A DNA stretch of 64,000 nt from Sacculina carcini (Eukaryota; Arthropoda; Thecostraca; Sacculinidae): positions 1,458,798 through 1,522,797 of the forward strand of contig OU696578.1 in the NCBI GenBank assembly GCA_916048095.2. The letters are read 5' to 3'. The notes under the pieces are model-generated. The model was not told the DNA's origin, ran no database searches, and saw only the letters and a program-made list of their open reading frames with translations. Of the stretch, positions 1-11,427 are shown in pieces. Position 1 is the stretch's first letter; every line of letters starts with the position of its first letter. Made by a program: the position numbers and the translations under genes.

Positions 1-2416
1 AGCAAAAATCGTGCTCTACATACGAGTGAAAATTCGAGTTACGAGCATTTCAGATGCTCCCGCTAGGTGGCCGAGCGATCGAGGCCACCTAGCGCCAGGA
101 CTGCCATGTTTGTTGTAAAAAAAATTTCAATGACAGTCTTTCCTGACTTGCAAAATATTGTTTGTCCTTTTTGTCTTTTCTTAGTTGCAAGTTTGTCATT
201 TTTTTCGGTCGTGACACCTGGCAACACTGCCCAGCGCTCGTCCCAGCAGTAAGCACGTGTGTTTCCCCGCCGTACAGGTCTGATCCCGCGCTCTTGTGTT
301 GTGTTGGTTTTATCACATTTATCTCCTTTTTGTGGCTTTTTATGTGACATTAATCATGAGTTCTAAAGAAGGAGATGGAAAGGCGCCCTCTGAGAAGAAA
401 AAGAGGATGATGTCAATCGAAATGAAGCAAGAGGTAATAGACAAACATGAGCGCGGTGTTCGTGTGAGTGATCTCGTAAAGCAGCACAATCGGTCATCAT
501 CCACGATCTGTACAATATTGAAACAGAAAGATGCCATAAAAGCTATGAAACCGAGCAAGGGAGTGACTATTCTTTCCAAAATGAGGACCGACATCCATGA
601 CGAGATGGAGAGACTTCTGTTGTTATGGATACGTGACAAGGAGCTGGCAGGAGATACCGTCACGGAGAGCATCGTCTCCGAGAAAGCGCTGTCCATCTAC
701 AAGGACCTACAACGTGAGGCAGCGTCAACAGAGGGTGAGACATCGTCGGGTACACGTGGAGTGTATTTCAAGGCAAGCCATGGCTGGTTTGAGAAATTCA
801 AGAAAAGGACAGGCATCCACTCTGTGGTACGGCATGGCGAAGCAGCGAGTGCAGATACCAAAGCCGCGGAGGAGTTTACACACCGCTTCGCTTTACTAAT
901 TTTGGAAGAAGGTTATATCCCGCAACAAGTGTTTAACTGCGACGAGACGGGCCTTTTTTGGAAGAAAATGCCACGCAGGACATTCATCACCGCTGAGGAG
1001 AAAAAACTGCCGGACCACAAGCCAATGAAAGATCGTCTAACCTTAGCAGTGTGTGCTAATGCCAGCGGTGACTGCAAAGTAAAGCCACTGCTGGTGTACC
1101 ATGCAGAGAACCCGCGCGCATTTAAGACTCATAAAGTCTTGAAAGAGAGGCTACAGGTGATGTGGAGGGCAAATGCAGAAGCGTGGGTGACCCGGCAGTT
1201 CTTCACTGAATGGGTAAATCTAGTCTTTGGCCCTTCAGTGAAGCAATATCTCCAGGAGAATGACCTTCCCTTGAAATGTTTGCTTGTTCTAGACAACGCT
1301 CCCGCACACCCCCATGGCCTGGAAGACGACATAATAGAAGATTTAAAGTTCATTCGGGTGATTTTCCTCCCCCCCAACACCACTTCAATCCTTCAGCCCA
1401 TAGATCAGCAGGTGATCTCAAACTTCAAAAAACTGTATACCAAACATTTGTTCCGACGATGCTTTGAAATCACGGACAATAGTCAGATGACCCTTCGTGA
1501 GTTTTGGAAGGAACATTTCAACATTGCCATAGCTCTGAAAATAATTGATGCTGCATGGCAGGGCATTACGACACGTACATTGAATTCTGCCTGAAAAAAA
1601 TTGTGGCCCGATTGTATCCCTGAAAGCGACTTCGAAGGGCTTGACGTCGAACCTGGGCCTGAGGTGGTGCTGGACGAGATTGTTTCCCTCGGAAAATCCA
1701 TGGGGCTGGAGGTAGATGAGGCGGATATCATCGAGCTTGTGCAGGAGCACGCTGAGGAGATGACAACAGAGGAGTTGAAGGAAGTACAGGCAATGCAACA
1801 GACGGAGGTGTTGCAAGAGATCAGCAGCGAAGAGGAGGAGATGCTGGAGAAGGGGACGTCCACAAAGGAGATTAGAGAGGTATTGGCTAAATGGGAGGAA
1901 ATTGCTGCTTTCGTTGAAAAGAAACACCCAGAAAAAGTGACTACTAGTGCTGCAGCTCTCTTTAATGACACTTGCCTTACACATTTCCGTACCATTTTGA
2001 AAGGGAGGCAGAGACAAACCTCCTTGGATAAGTTTTTCTTCGAAATACCTATAGAAAGTGAAAGTGCTGCGAGTCCAGCTAAAAGGGCAAAAGAAAGTGA
2101 AAATAATTAAAAACGCATACACCCCCGTTCGTGCTGATAATTAACTCGCATTTTATTTCTTTAATATCATATTATCTAGCAATCAATTGTGTTTGTGTTC
2201 TAGTAATAAATTTGTGTGTTTAGTGTTTGTGTTTGTAGTAATCAGGAAGATGTGTTCATAGTTATTTAGGGTTAACTTGAAAAATTTTGGGAGGCCAGGA
2301 ACGGATTAATTGGTTTTCAGTTATTTCTTATGGGATAACTTCGCTCGAGATACGAGCAATTCGAGATACGAGCACGATCCGGGAACGAAATAATCTCGTA
2401 TGTCGAGGTTCCACTG
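1..2416 (+). mobile_element. Tigger/pogo-like DNA transposon, 5' end outside the window
   Basis: The right end reads ...GGTTCCACTG at 2416 followed by a TA at 2417-2418, the target dinucleotide of Tc1/mariner-type elements. The reverse complement of the right end (about 2337-2416) contains repeated CTCGTATCTCG-like words, and the first ~50 bases of the window hold the matching left-end words (CGTGCTC, TACGAG, TTCGAG). The outermost left terminal repeat therefore lies just before position 1. The element encloses one transposase gene and spacer DNA. It is nearly complete, with a single interruption in the transposase. Confidence 0.85.
356..2110 (+). pseudogene. Tigger-type (pogo/CENP-B-like) transposase with one in-frame stop
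   Basis: The protein cuts and pastes the surrounding element. From the ATG at 356 it shows an N-terminal CENP-B-like helix-turn-helix (about residues 20-75), a second DNA-binding region ending in HGWFEKFKKRTGI, and a DDE_1 catalytic domain. The acidic triad is visible as D196 (NCDETG), D313 (LDNAPAHP) and D350 (PIDQQ), giving a DD36D spacing. The reading frame runs on to 2110 with an acidic C-terminal tail typical of Tigger proteins. It is broken once by TGA at 1592-1594, where relatives have Trp, so one TGG to TGA change explains it. An in-frame ATG at 296 exists, but 356 is preferred because homology begins there. No other lesion was seen, which suggests a young, recently inactivated copy. 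The alternative, a stop tolerated by readthrough, is less likely. Confidence 0.85.
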
Positions 2417-2418
2417 TA

Positions 2419-2663
2419 ATTCAATCATCGAACGACCGCAACAGGAGCCAACCCAGGTGGATTATCGCTCCTTATTGTTGCAGTCGTTGTGTATGTATGT
2501 ATTTATATGTTGTAGTTGTATTGTTCGTTTATAACTTGTTATATGCTGTGTATATATATATGTAGGTGTGTATGCATGTATGTGTGTATGTATGTATGTG
2601 CGTGTGTGCAAGACTGAAGCAGTGCTTTTGCAACGGGTCCTGGAATGCTGATGCAGCTCGTGT
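2419..2663. other. Spacer between Tigger element and LTR element
   Basis: AT-rich spacer with short TGTA-type repeats (about 2490-2610). No gene is seen. It is the pre-insertion flank of the LTR element and continues at 8738 upstream of the thioredoxin-like gene. Confidence 0.6.
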
Positions 2664-3609
2664 TGTAGGCGCCATTCGTTCCATGTAAATATTAATGTGT
2701 TATATTCTTGTATTTAGGCGCACACTTTTATTATATATATAAATGCTACGTTATTCGTTAAACTGTGGTATAAATTTGATGAAAAATGTTGTAGCACGTT
2801 ATTCCAAACTATTGTATGCGCGAAACATGTGTAGTGTATTGAACCATGTCCTAGGGAACCACACATAATTAAAACATATTCTTGTTTTGTGTTTAAATGT
2901 TTTGTATGTATGCATAAGTGACGTTAGTATAGTTTTTGAATTGTGTACGTTCATGTTGGCTTGTTCATATTCATCAACGTGCATGTGTATTTGCTGTTCA
3001 TATGTGTTGCCTATTTAGATATACTGTAGTGTATTGTGCATGTGGATGTGCGTGTTGCACCCCGGTCCTCTATTAATTTAGTCGCGTGCTTTGCGCAAAA
3101 GCACAACCGTTTAGACCAATATCAGCTCGAGTTTATGTGGTTGTCGGACACACTTCCGGCGCGCTCCGACAACGGCATGAATCATCGGGCTATATAAGGG
3201 GGCGCAGAATGCTGAGTGAATTCATTGTTCCTGCGCACTCGGCACTCGCTCCAGCAACACTGCAAGCACATCTCCAGCTGCTCCTCTGCAATACTCGCCT
3301 TGTGTTTAATGTTATTTCGCCGTGCTGTTTTGCCAGTCTACGCTGTACTTGCTAATACACTGGAAAAACCCAGCTGCTTTTTCTGCACTGTAACGTATCC
3401 TTAGCATCTCTTCACGCCTTTTTAAAGGCGCACTCGTTTAGCGATTACACCTCATATGCGCCTTTATAAAGGCCAATTTTGTCAACGAATTCCGCAATTT
3501 TACGCCTTGCTAAAGGCGACTAATTAGTGAATTCTTGCGCAATCGCGGTGGCCGTGTGCAACACTCCGTGCAGCTGGTTTTTTTACGCCGGTTGCCATGG
3601 CTACCAACA
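2664..3609 (+). repeat. Left LTR of the Ty3/gypsy element
   Basis: Direct copy of 7788-8733, bounded by TG...CA. The gag start codon at 3597 lies in its last 13 bases. Confidence 0.92.
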
Positions 3610-4520
3610 GTGGTGACTCCCGGCTTGCGGACACTTTCGAGAGCGCAATGTCCCCTGACGCAACTGCGCAAACGGCTACTTCCGAAGTACGCCCGATGGC
3701 TACATTCCGCCTGCCACCATTTTCAGCTGAAGAACCCGAGATGTGGCTCATTCAGGTCGAGTGCGCATTCGATATCGCTGGGATTTCATCTGACGAGACC
3801 CGCTTCAAGATGATTGTGGCAAATCTTCCCATCACAGTGGCAGCTCAAGTGAAGGATGTCATTCGCACATCAAGATCCTTCGCTGCGTTGAGTACCGCCC
3901 TGCAGTCTCGTCTGGCACAATCGCGTACGTCTCGCCTGGAAGCTCTGCTTTCACGACAACAGCTGGGCGACCAACGACCATCGACGCTACTGCGCTCCAT
4001 GCGCAACGAGCTGGCAGCGGCAGGCGACACGCCAGAAGACACCGGCTTGCTGCGCACGCTGTTTCTACAGCGACTGCCACAAGGGACACGAGCAGCACTC
4101 TCCCTTCTGCCAACATCTGCTCACCTCGACGAGCTGGCCAACGCCGCCGATCGCTACCTGGAGGCTACACAAGCAGCCCAAGCAGTGGCAGCTATTTCTC
4201 CTACGGCACCATCATCCAACGACAACATGGCTGTCCTGCTCGCCAAAATTGAACAACTCGAGCTTTCACACAAACGCATTGAATCGGAAATGGCAGCCCG
4301 CGACAAGGCGACAAGGCCAAATTACGAGCGTTTCCCGGCAAGGCACAGGAGCAACTCACGAGACAGAATTCGGCGCCGTTCCCCATCACCGGATGCTCGC
4401 TCACGAGACAGCTCACCGGTACGCCGTAGCATGAACCAACCACGTCTGTGTTTTTATCATGCCCGGTTCGGCTCATCAGCGCGTCGCTGCACGCCTCCTT
4501 GCTCGTGGCATTTAAACTAA
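3597..4520 (+). CDS. gag of the Ty3/gypsy element
   Basis: A 307-residue frame. It has the [11 protein letters not shown]-type start of retrotransposon capsid proteins from the CsRn1/Kabuki group and an Arg/Ser-rich region, and it ends in a short Cys/His box of the CHCC kind that is typical of that clade. Its ATG lies within the end of the left LTR. It overlaps the start of pol, and family members are known to use read-through or frameshifting to make the fusion. Part of a fossil or young mobile element rather than a host gene. Confidence 0.85.
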   Translation: MATNSGDSRLADTFESAMSPDATAQTATSEVRPMATFRLPPFSAEEPEMWLIQVECAFDIAGISSDETRFKMIVANLPITVAAQVKDVIRTSRSFAALSTALQSRLAQSRTSRLEALLSRQQLGDQRPSTLLRSMRNELAAAGDTPEDTGLLRTLFLQRLPQGTRAALSLLPTSAHLDELANAADRYLEATQAAQAVAAISPTAPSSNDNMAVLLAKIEQLELSHKRIESEMAARDKATRPNYERFPARHRSNSRDRIRRRSPSPDARSRDSSPVRRSMNQPRLCFYHARFGSSARRCTPPCSWHLN

Positions 4521-7500
4521 CAAGCCACCAACACATCGCGCAGTGCACTGGTGGCTCACGTACAAGCGCACCTCTTCTCTTCATCAAAGACGAGACATCC
4601 GGCCGTCGGTTCCTGATTGATACAGGCGCACAAGTCAGTGTAGTGCCTAGAAACTTTGTACCGCGACGCACCAAGCTGCAGACACCACGACCAGACCAAC
4701 AACTTCAAGCTGCTAATGGCTCGAAAATTTCCGTCTTCGGTACGTACGAAGCCACAATGGTCTTTAATTATCGCACGTTCGTCTGGTGCGTGCTTGTAGC
4801 CGACGTCAGCATGCCCATACTCGGCACTGATTTTCTCGCCGCTAATGAACTGGTTGTCGACGTCTCCAAGAAGCAGCTGTTGCACAAAGGTCACTTGTGC
4901 GCCAGCGTGTCAGCCTCACGTATCGCTTCACCAGGCATACGTTTTGTCAAGGGCAGCAATTCCAGCCCATACAAACGCTTACTCGATTCTTTCCCTGAGA
5001 TCACTCAAGAGCGCGCAACTGGTGCAGTCAAGCACAATGTGACTCACCACATAGTGACCAAGGGCCCACCGATCCATATTCGTCCTCGGCGTTTAGCCCC
5101 CGATAGAGCCAACATCGCCAGGCAAGAATTTGACAAAATGCTGCGCTTGGGTATCATTCAACCGTCCAAGAGTGCTTGGTCATCGCCTCTCCACATGGTA
5201 CCCAAGAAACTGCCCGGCCAATGGAGACCGTGCGGCGACTACCGGGCACTCAACGCACAAACGCTTCCGGACCGATACCCACTACCGTACCTGCGAGACT
5301 TTTCTGCAAAACTCAGTGGCTGCAACGTGTTCTCCACAGTGGACCTGGTTCGCGCATACCACCAGATCCCCGTTGAACCAGCAGACGTCGCAAAGACAGC
5401 CATCGCCACGCCGTTTGGTCTGTACGAGATGGTGCGAATGCCATTCGGCCTGCGCAACGCCGGTTCAACGTTCCAGCGTTTCATCGACGAAGTTCTGCGC
5501 GATGTTGACGGCTGCTTCGCATATCTCGATGACATTTTGGTGGCATCAACAAACGAAGACGAGCATCTAGGACACCTCCGCGCCTTGTTTCAGAGATTGC
5601 AGTCCTACGGCGTAGTGATCAACAGAGACAAGTGTGTATTTGGTCGCGACACGGTCTCTTTCCTCGGACATCGTGTCACACCCGGCGGAATTTTCCCACT
5701 CGACGACAAGGTGCGTGCAATCAGGGAATTCCCACAGCCGACCAGTCAGTCTCAGCTTCGCCGGTTTCTGGGTATGGTGGCGTATTATCACCGTTTTATA
5801 CCCAACGCAGCTGCCATACTACAACCCCTGCACGCTCTTCTGACACACCGCGCCAAACGGTCCAAAGCCCCGGTAGCATGGACACAACAGAGCCTCGACA
5901 GCTTCAATGCAGCTAAAACAGCTCTAGCCGACCGTAGTATGCTTGCACATCAAATCCCCGGTGCTCCCTTGAGTATCCTGGTCGACGCGTCGGACACTGG
6001 TGTTGGCGGAGTACTGCAGCAACACACCAATGGTGAGTGGCAGCCTCTCAGCTACTTTTCAAAGACGCTGACGTCTACTGAACGGCGATACAGCACATTC
6101 GGCAGAGAACTGCTCGGAGTGTACATGGCCATTCGCCACTTCCGCTACACGATCGAAGGGCGTGACGTGGTCGTGTTCACCGATCACCGCCCTCTCGTGC
6201 ATGCCCTGCCTTCAGTATCAGAGAAATACTCGCCTCGCGAGTTGCGGCATTTGGATTTTATAAGCCAGTTTGTGTCGGAGATCCGGCACCTACCCGGCAA
6301 CAAAAATACAGTGGCGGATGCACTCTCGAGAACAACAGCTGTACTGACTGTTCCGTCGTGCCCAGTCGACGACTACGTCTCCCTAGCTGCGGCTCAACGG
6401 GAAGACGCTTCATTGGGAACGCTTCGCAACGCGACGTCATCGCTGAAGCTACGCGATGTCATGTTCGGCGAAGCAAAAGTTTTGTGCGACGAGTCTACCG
6501 GTCGACCTCGCCCAGTGCTTCCGACAGCATTACGCCGGCCGTACACTTCTTCTCTGCACAATCTTTCACACCCAGGCATCGATGCAACTGTGAAGCTTGT
6601 CTCGTCACGCTTCGTGTGGCCGAACATGGACCGCGACGTGCGCAAATGGACCCGAACATGCCTACAGTGTCAACGAGCGAAAGTTACCCGTCACACGAAA
6701 AGTGCGGTGCAACCATTTCAGCCACCTGGAGAACGCTTCAGTCACGTGCACGTGGACATTGTCGGACCGCTGCCGCCGTCACAAGGTCAGTCATACCTCC
6801 TCACATGTGTGGACAGATTTTCGCGCTGGCCGGAAGCCATTCCTTTGCCAGACATTCGCGCAGTCACAGTTGCACGCGCGTTTCTCCACCAGTGGGTCTC
6901 ACGCTTTGGCGTGCCGACAACCATCACAACAGATCGCGGGGCACAATTCGAATCGTCTCTGTGGTCCGAACTCACTCGACTTCTTGGCTGTCAGCGCATA
7001 CGCACCACCAGTTATCATCCAAGCAGCAACGGCATGGCTGAACGCTTCCATCGGCAGCTCAAATCAAGTTTGCGCGCTGCTGAAACATCTTCATGGATGG
7101 ACATTTTGCCCATGGCATTACTGGGTATACGGTCGACGCACAAAACTGATGTCGGCGCCTGCTCGGCCGAACTGGTCTACGGAGCGTCCCTGCGACTTCC
7201 TGGCGAGTTGATCAGTGACTCAACACAGACAGCCAGTGATCCCGCTTCGTTCGCTTCATCGCTGCGCAATAACATGCGCAAACTCCGACCACGACTTCCA
7301 CGAGCAGTCAACCAGCCATCGTTCGTTCCGGCAGCACTGAAGACGGCAACACATGTGTTTGTCCGTCGGGACAAGCACAGATACCCACTCGACTGTCCGT
7401 ACGACGGGCCGTTTCCCGTCATTCATCGTACAGACAAACTCGTCACGATTAAGACAAACAGCGAGCGCGCGGTCGTCTCCATCGATCGCTGCAAACCGGC

Positions 7501-7792
7501 CTTCGTCGAAGACGTGCAGCCAAACTCGCCAGCTTCAACCCCTGCGACGCCAGATGATCGAGATGACGGTGACAACACAGAACTGTTCGTGCCTCCAACA
7601 ACCGTGCCACGGACACCGACATCTGCTGCAGACCCTATCAGGTCAGGTCATGAACACACAGCTACACACACCAACACACACACGCATCCACAGTCCATTT
7701 TGCGTACTAGGAGCGGTCGTGCCGTGCGCCCACCTGTGCGTTATCGCAGTGTCTCGTTTCTCCTCGACACTTCTAGGGGGAGGGCCCTGTAG
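4448..7792 (+). CDS. pol of the Ty3/gypsy element (protease, reverse transcriptase, RNase H, integrase)
   Basis: A frame of about 1114 residues. Domains in order: aspartic protease (LIDTGAQ), reverse transcriptase (YLDDILVAS), RNase H (TDHRPLVH region), integrase with its His/Cys zinc-binding start and catalytic core, and a Pro/Thr-rich tail ending in the purine tract before the right LTR. The domain order is that of Ty3/gypsy (RT-RH-IN). No envelope gene is present. Confidence 0.93.
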   Translation: MFLSCPVRLISASLHASLLVAFKLTSHQHIAQCTGGSRTSAPLLFIKDETSGRRFLIDTGAQVSVVPRNFVPRRTKLQTPRPDQQLQAANGSKISVFGTYEATMVFNYRTFVWCVLVADVSMPILGTDFLAANELVVDVSKKQLLHKGHLCASVSASRIASPGIRFVKGSNSSPYKRLLDSFPEITQERATGAVKHNVTHHIVTKGPPIHIRPRRLAPDRANIARQEFDKMLRLGIIQPSKSAWSSPLHMVPKKLPGQWRPCGDYRALNAQTLPDRYPLPYLRDFSAKLSGCNVFSTVDLVRAYHQIPVEPADVAKTAIATPFGLYEMVRMPFGLRNAGSTFQRFIDEVLRDVDGCFAYLDDILVASTNEDEHLGHLRALFQRLQSYGVVINRDKCVFGRDTVSFLGHRVTPGGIFPLDDKVRAIREFPQPTSQSQLRRFLGMVAYYHRFIPNAAAILQPLHALLTHRAKRSKAPVAWTQQSLDSFNAAKTALADRSMLAHQIPGAPLSILVDASDTGVGGVLQQHTNGEWQPLSYFSKTLTSTERRYSTFGRELLGVYMAIRHFRYTIEGRDVVVFTDHRPLVHALPSVSEKYSPRELRHLDFISQFVSEIRHLPGNKNTVADALSRTTAVLTVPSCPVDDYVSLAAAQREDASLGTLRNATSSLKLRDVMFGEAKVLCDESTGRPRPVLPTALRRPYTSSLHNLSHPGIDATVKLVSSRFVWPNMDRDVRKWTRTCLQCQRAKVTRHTKSAVQPFQPPGERFSHVHVDIVGPLPPSQGQSYLLTCVDRFSRWPEAIPLPDIRAVTVARAFLHQWVSRFGVPTTITTDRGAQFESSLWSELTRLLGCQRIRTTSYHPSSNGMAERFHRQLKSSLRAAETSSWMDILPMALLGIRSTHKTDVGACSAELVYGASLRLPGELISDSTQTASDPASFASSLRNNMRKLRPRLPRAVNQPSFVPAALKTATHVFVRRDKHRYPLDCPYDGPFPVIHRTDKLVTIKTNSERAVVSIDRCKPAFVEDVQPNSPASTPATPDDRDDGDNTELFVPPTTVPRTPTSAADPIRSGHEHTATHTNTHTHPQSILRTRSGRAVRPPVRYRSVSFLLDTSRGRAL

Positions 7793-8733
7793 GCGCCATT
7801 CGTTCCATGTAAATATTAATGTGTTATATTCTTGTATTTAGGCGCACACTTTTATTATATATATAAATGCTACGTTATTCGTTAAACTGTGGTATAAATT
7901 TGATGAAAAATGTTGTAGCACGTTATTCCAAACTATTGTATGCGCGAAACATGTGTAGTGTATTGAACCATGTCCTAGGGAACCACACATAATTAAAACA
8001 TATTCTTGTTTTGTGTTTAAATGTTTTGTATGTATGCATAAGTGACGTTAGTATAGTTTTTGAATTGTGTACGTTCATGTTGGCTTGTTCATATTCATCA
8101 ACGTGCATGTGTATTTGCTGTTCATATGTGTTGCCTATTTAGATATACTGTAGTGTATTGTGCATGTGGATGTGCGTGTTGCACCCCGGTCCTCTATTAA
8201 TTTAGTCGCGTGCTTTGCGCAAAAGCACAACCGTTTAGACCAATATCAGCTCGAGTTTATGTGGTTGTCGGACACACTTCCGGCGCGCTCCGACAACGGC
8301 ATGAATCATCGGGCTATATAAGGGGGCGCAGAATGCTGAGTGAATTCATTGTTCCTGCGCACTCGGCACTCGCTCCAGCAACACTGCAAGCACATCTCCA
8401 GCTGCTCCTCTGCAATACTCGCCTTGTGTTTAATGTTATTTCGCCGTGCTGTTTTGCCAGTCTACGCTGTACTTGCTAATACACTGGAAAAACCCAGCTG
8501 CTTTTTCTGCACTGTAACGTATCCTTAGCATCTCTTCACGCCTTTTTAAAGGCGCACTCGTTTAGCGATTACACCTCATATGCGCCTTTATAAAGGCCAA
8601 TTTTGTCAACGAATTCCGCAATTTTACGCCTTGCTAAAGGCGACTAATTAGTGAATTCTTGCGCAATCGCGGTGGCCGTGTGCAACACTCCGTGCAGCTG
8701 GTTTTTTTACGCCGGTTGCCATGGCTACCAACA
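7788..8733 (+). repeat. Right LTR of the Ty3/gypsy element
   Basis: Direct copy of 2664-3609, followed by the GTGT target duplication. It ends about 450 bp before the thioredoxin-like start codon, so its promoter could influence that gene (inference). Confidence 0.92.
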
Positions 8734-8737
8734 GTGT

Positions 8738-9187
8738 TACACTGTCGGTGCGAGATGTCAGTGATATGCAGAGCGTGTGTGTATGAGTATGAAAGTTGTG
8801 GAATGTGTGCGTGCAAGATGACACCTGATGTAGTTTCGCGTACTGTATCATGAAGTGAGGGGAGTCGAGATATTTGTGCTGTGCGAGTGGGAGTGTTTGG
8901 TGTGTTCTTGTAAGTGTTACCGGGTGTGTGGAAATATAATCAAGTTCAATCAAGCAGGAAGCTGCGTGTTACATATGTATATATGTATTTACGCTTTGTT
9001 GTTCATGTTGAAGTTATGCACGCCCGTGTCTTACAGGCGCTATAGTAAATATACGTTCGTTCTACAACTACGAACTATGCAAACGATGTGATTCTGAATA
9101 AGATACGGTGTCACGCTATGTATTGCTGCAATGCATGATAGTCACTTCTACTGCGCGTGTATCACTGAGTGGAGCTCACTAGCCATA
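8738..9187. other. Upstream region of the thioredoxin-like gene
   Basis: No gene seen. Near 9005-9060 a short sequence (CGCCCGTGT..ACAGGCGCTATA..AAATA) recurs at 20650-20695 (+) and 21500-21550 (-). It looks like the 3' tail of a LINE or SINE family. Confidence 0.5.
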
Positions 9188-11390
9188 ATGCAACGTTGCA
9201 CTGCAATATTACTGGCTGTTCTATGCAGTGTGAGAGCACAGCAACAAAACGGTGCTGTTCTCGAGTTCAACACGCAAGATTTCCACCAACAAGTGCAACA
9301 ACACCCAAATGTGCTGGTGAATTTTCGTAAGTGCAAATAACGTGTATTTCATCACGGGGTGCTTCTTTTCTCTAATTGACTGTCTTTTTCCATGCTACTA
9401 TACCATTTGCAATTTGATTTGAGAAAAGTGAAAATAGAATTGAGAAAAGTGAAAATATATTTGAGAAAAGTGAAATTAGATTTGAGAAAAGTGAAATTAG
9501 ATTTGAGAAAAGTGAAATTAGAATTGAGAAAAGTGAAATTAGAATTGAGAAAAGTGAAAATAGAATTGATCCATGTTGTTTCAAACATATAAATTATCCT
9601 TATAACCCGAAAATGCACATTTATTTCATATATTTGTTTAAAAAATAATAAACTGAGAATCTTGTAGCATCTCTAATATCTTTATTGAACAGAAATTCAT
9701 TGAAATATCATAATCAGACATCAGACAATAGCAGTGATTCCATAATACGTGTATTCAGCCATTAAGTACAACAAAATCAATTTAAATAATCGCAAACGAA
9801 TTATGGATGCGTGTAGAAACGAAAGGGATTGGAAGAATGTAGCTAAAACACTCGGTGTTAACATAAAAACGGTCTTTTACTGGCTGAAATCCAACGAGGA
9901 TTGCCCAAAACACCGGGGAGGCAATCGCGTGAAAAAAACGCCACAAATGATTGACACAATAATATCAGCGGTTGAAAAAACGCCGTCACTCACTTTGACA
10001 GACCTGCAGCTCATCATCCACTCGCAGCACGGATGTCAGGTGTGCCTGAACACAATCAGGAACTGGCTTGACGGGGAGTTGTTGTCGCTGAAAGCCTTGC
10101 GACCGACGAATGATCGCATGAGCAACGCCGACAATAAGCGAAAAAGGGCCGAATACATGGAGGAACTCCTCCGTATTCGGTCCTATGGTCGCACGCCAGT
10201 GTGGGTGGATGAAACGAACTTCAATTTGTTCTGCAAGCGCAGCCAAGGACGGTCAAAAGTGGGGACCAGAGCTGCTTTGGTTCTCCCGGCCAGCAAAGGC
10301 ACCAATCTGCACATCATTGGCACCACGGCAACAACAATACTCGTCCTCATGTCCACCAGGCGGGGCACGTTCAACAAGCAGAGCTGTGCTGAATGCTTTC
10401 AGTGTCTGGTGGAGCAGTGTCGCCAAGCTGGAATCGATCGCCCCACGGTAATTTTTGACAACGCCCCAGCACACAGTCCACTGGAGGCAGTGTTTGAGGG
10501 GCAGCAGGACATTTAGCTGCTCAGAAAGACCCCCTACTCGTACCTGCTCAGTCCTATCGAGCTTTTATGGAGCTCAATAAAGAGCCACGTGAAAAGAAGT
10601 CTAAGGGAGAAAATGCCCGATGTGCTGGTCATGACTCGAGACAACGCCGGCCCGTCCATTACCGAGCAGCGGATGCAACTGCTGGAGACGGTCGTTCTCG
10701 AGACGATCAGCCACATGGATACAAGTCGTATCCAGTGCGCTGTATCATACAACGCACCTGCAGAGCTACGCCAATCGGGTAGAGCGTTACTACGCTGCAG
10801 TGTTCCGCGGAGAAGACCTCGTCGAGATTTCTTGTTTAATTAATTTTGTACTGCTTGTGTCTGCTTGTTCCCAAGATTATTTTCCGTTCATCAGCTGGCG
10901 TGACGTTTCAATGCTATTTAAATTCAAACAACGCGTGTACTTAAATTCAAGCGAAAAGGCAAGATATCACCACTCAACACAATCACAACGCAGCATGGCC
11001 CACTGAAACACCTTCACTAACAAACACACACGAACGTTGTGCGCAAACAACTGCCCTATGGCGCGCACTGCCCCAGTGGCGCGCACTGCCCTATGGCGCG
11101 CACTGCCCCAGTGGCGCGCACTGCCCTATGGCGCGCACTGCCCCATCCCCTGCATCCCCACACCAGCGAGTTCACTCCTTGGAAATGCTGCGCTCGCTCA
11201 TAACACGTGCATACAACATACATACACTCACACTACCTCGCACAAACAAATCGACACCATATACAAAAATATACTGTACAATATTAAACATAGTAAAGAT
11301 GGCTAGCAACGACAAGCGCTATTCGCACGTGATGCCTTAACACTTGCCATAAGCTGGATTGTACCGTCTCTGAAATTGTTGTTTCTGTAG

Positions 11391-11427
<37 letters not shown>

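Larger units (their letters stand above)
2664..8733 (+). mobile_element. Ty3/gypsy LTR retrotransposon, probably CsRn1/Kabuki clade, looks whole
   Basis: The element is 6070 bp with two 946-bp LTRs (2664-3609 and 7788-8733) that start TGTAGGC and end CAACA. I saw no difference between them at a constant offset of 5124. A 4-bp target duplication GTGT flanks it (2660-2663 and 8734-8737). A candidate primer-binding site starts TGGTGACTCC at 3612 and resembles the tRNA-Trp-type site of CsRn1 relatives. A purine-rich tract (about 7775-7787) precedes the right LTR. Inside are a gag and a pol reading frame. A TATA-like word lies in the LTR near 3190. The identical LTRs point to a very recent insertion. 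It appears whole, with no obvious breaks. Confidence 0.92.

Noticed and set aside
9413-9570. CRISPR-like array of spaced repeats
   Set aside because: The 21-bp units are directly tandem, without unique spacers, and are mirrored at the other end of a transposon in a eukaryotic genome.
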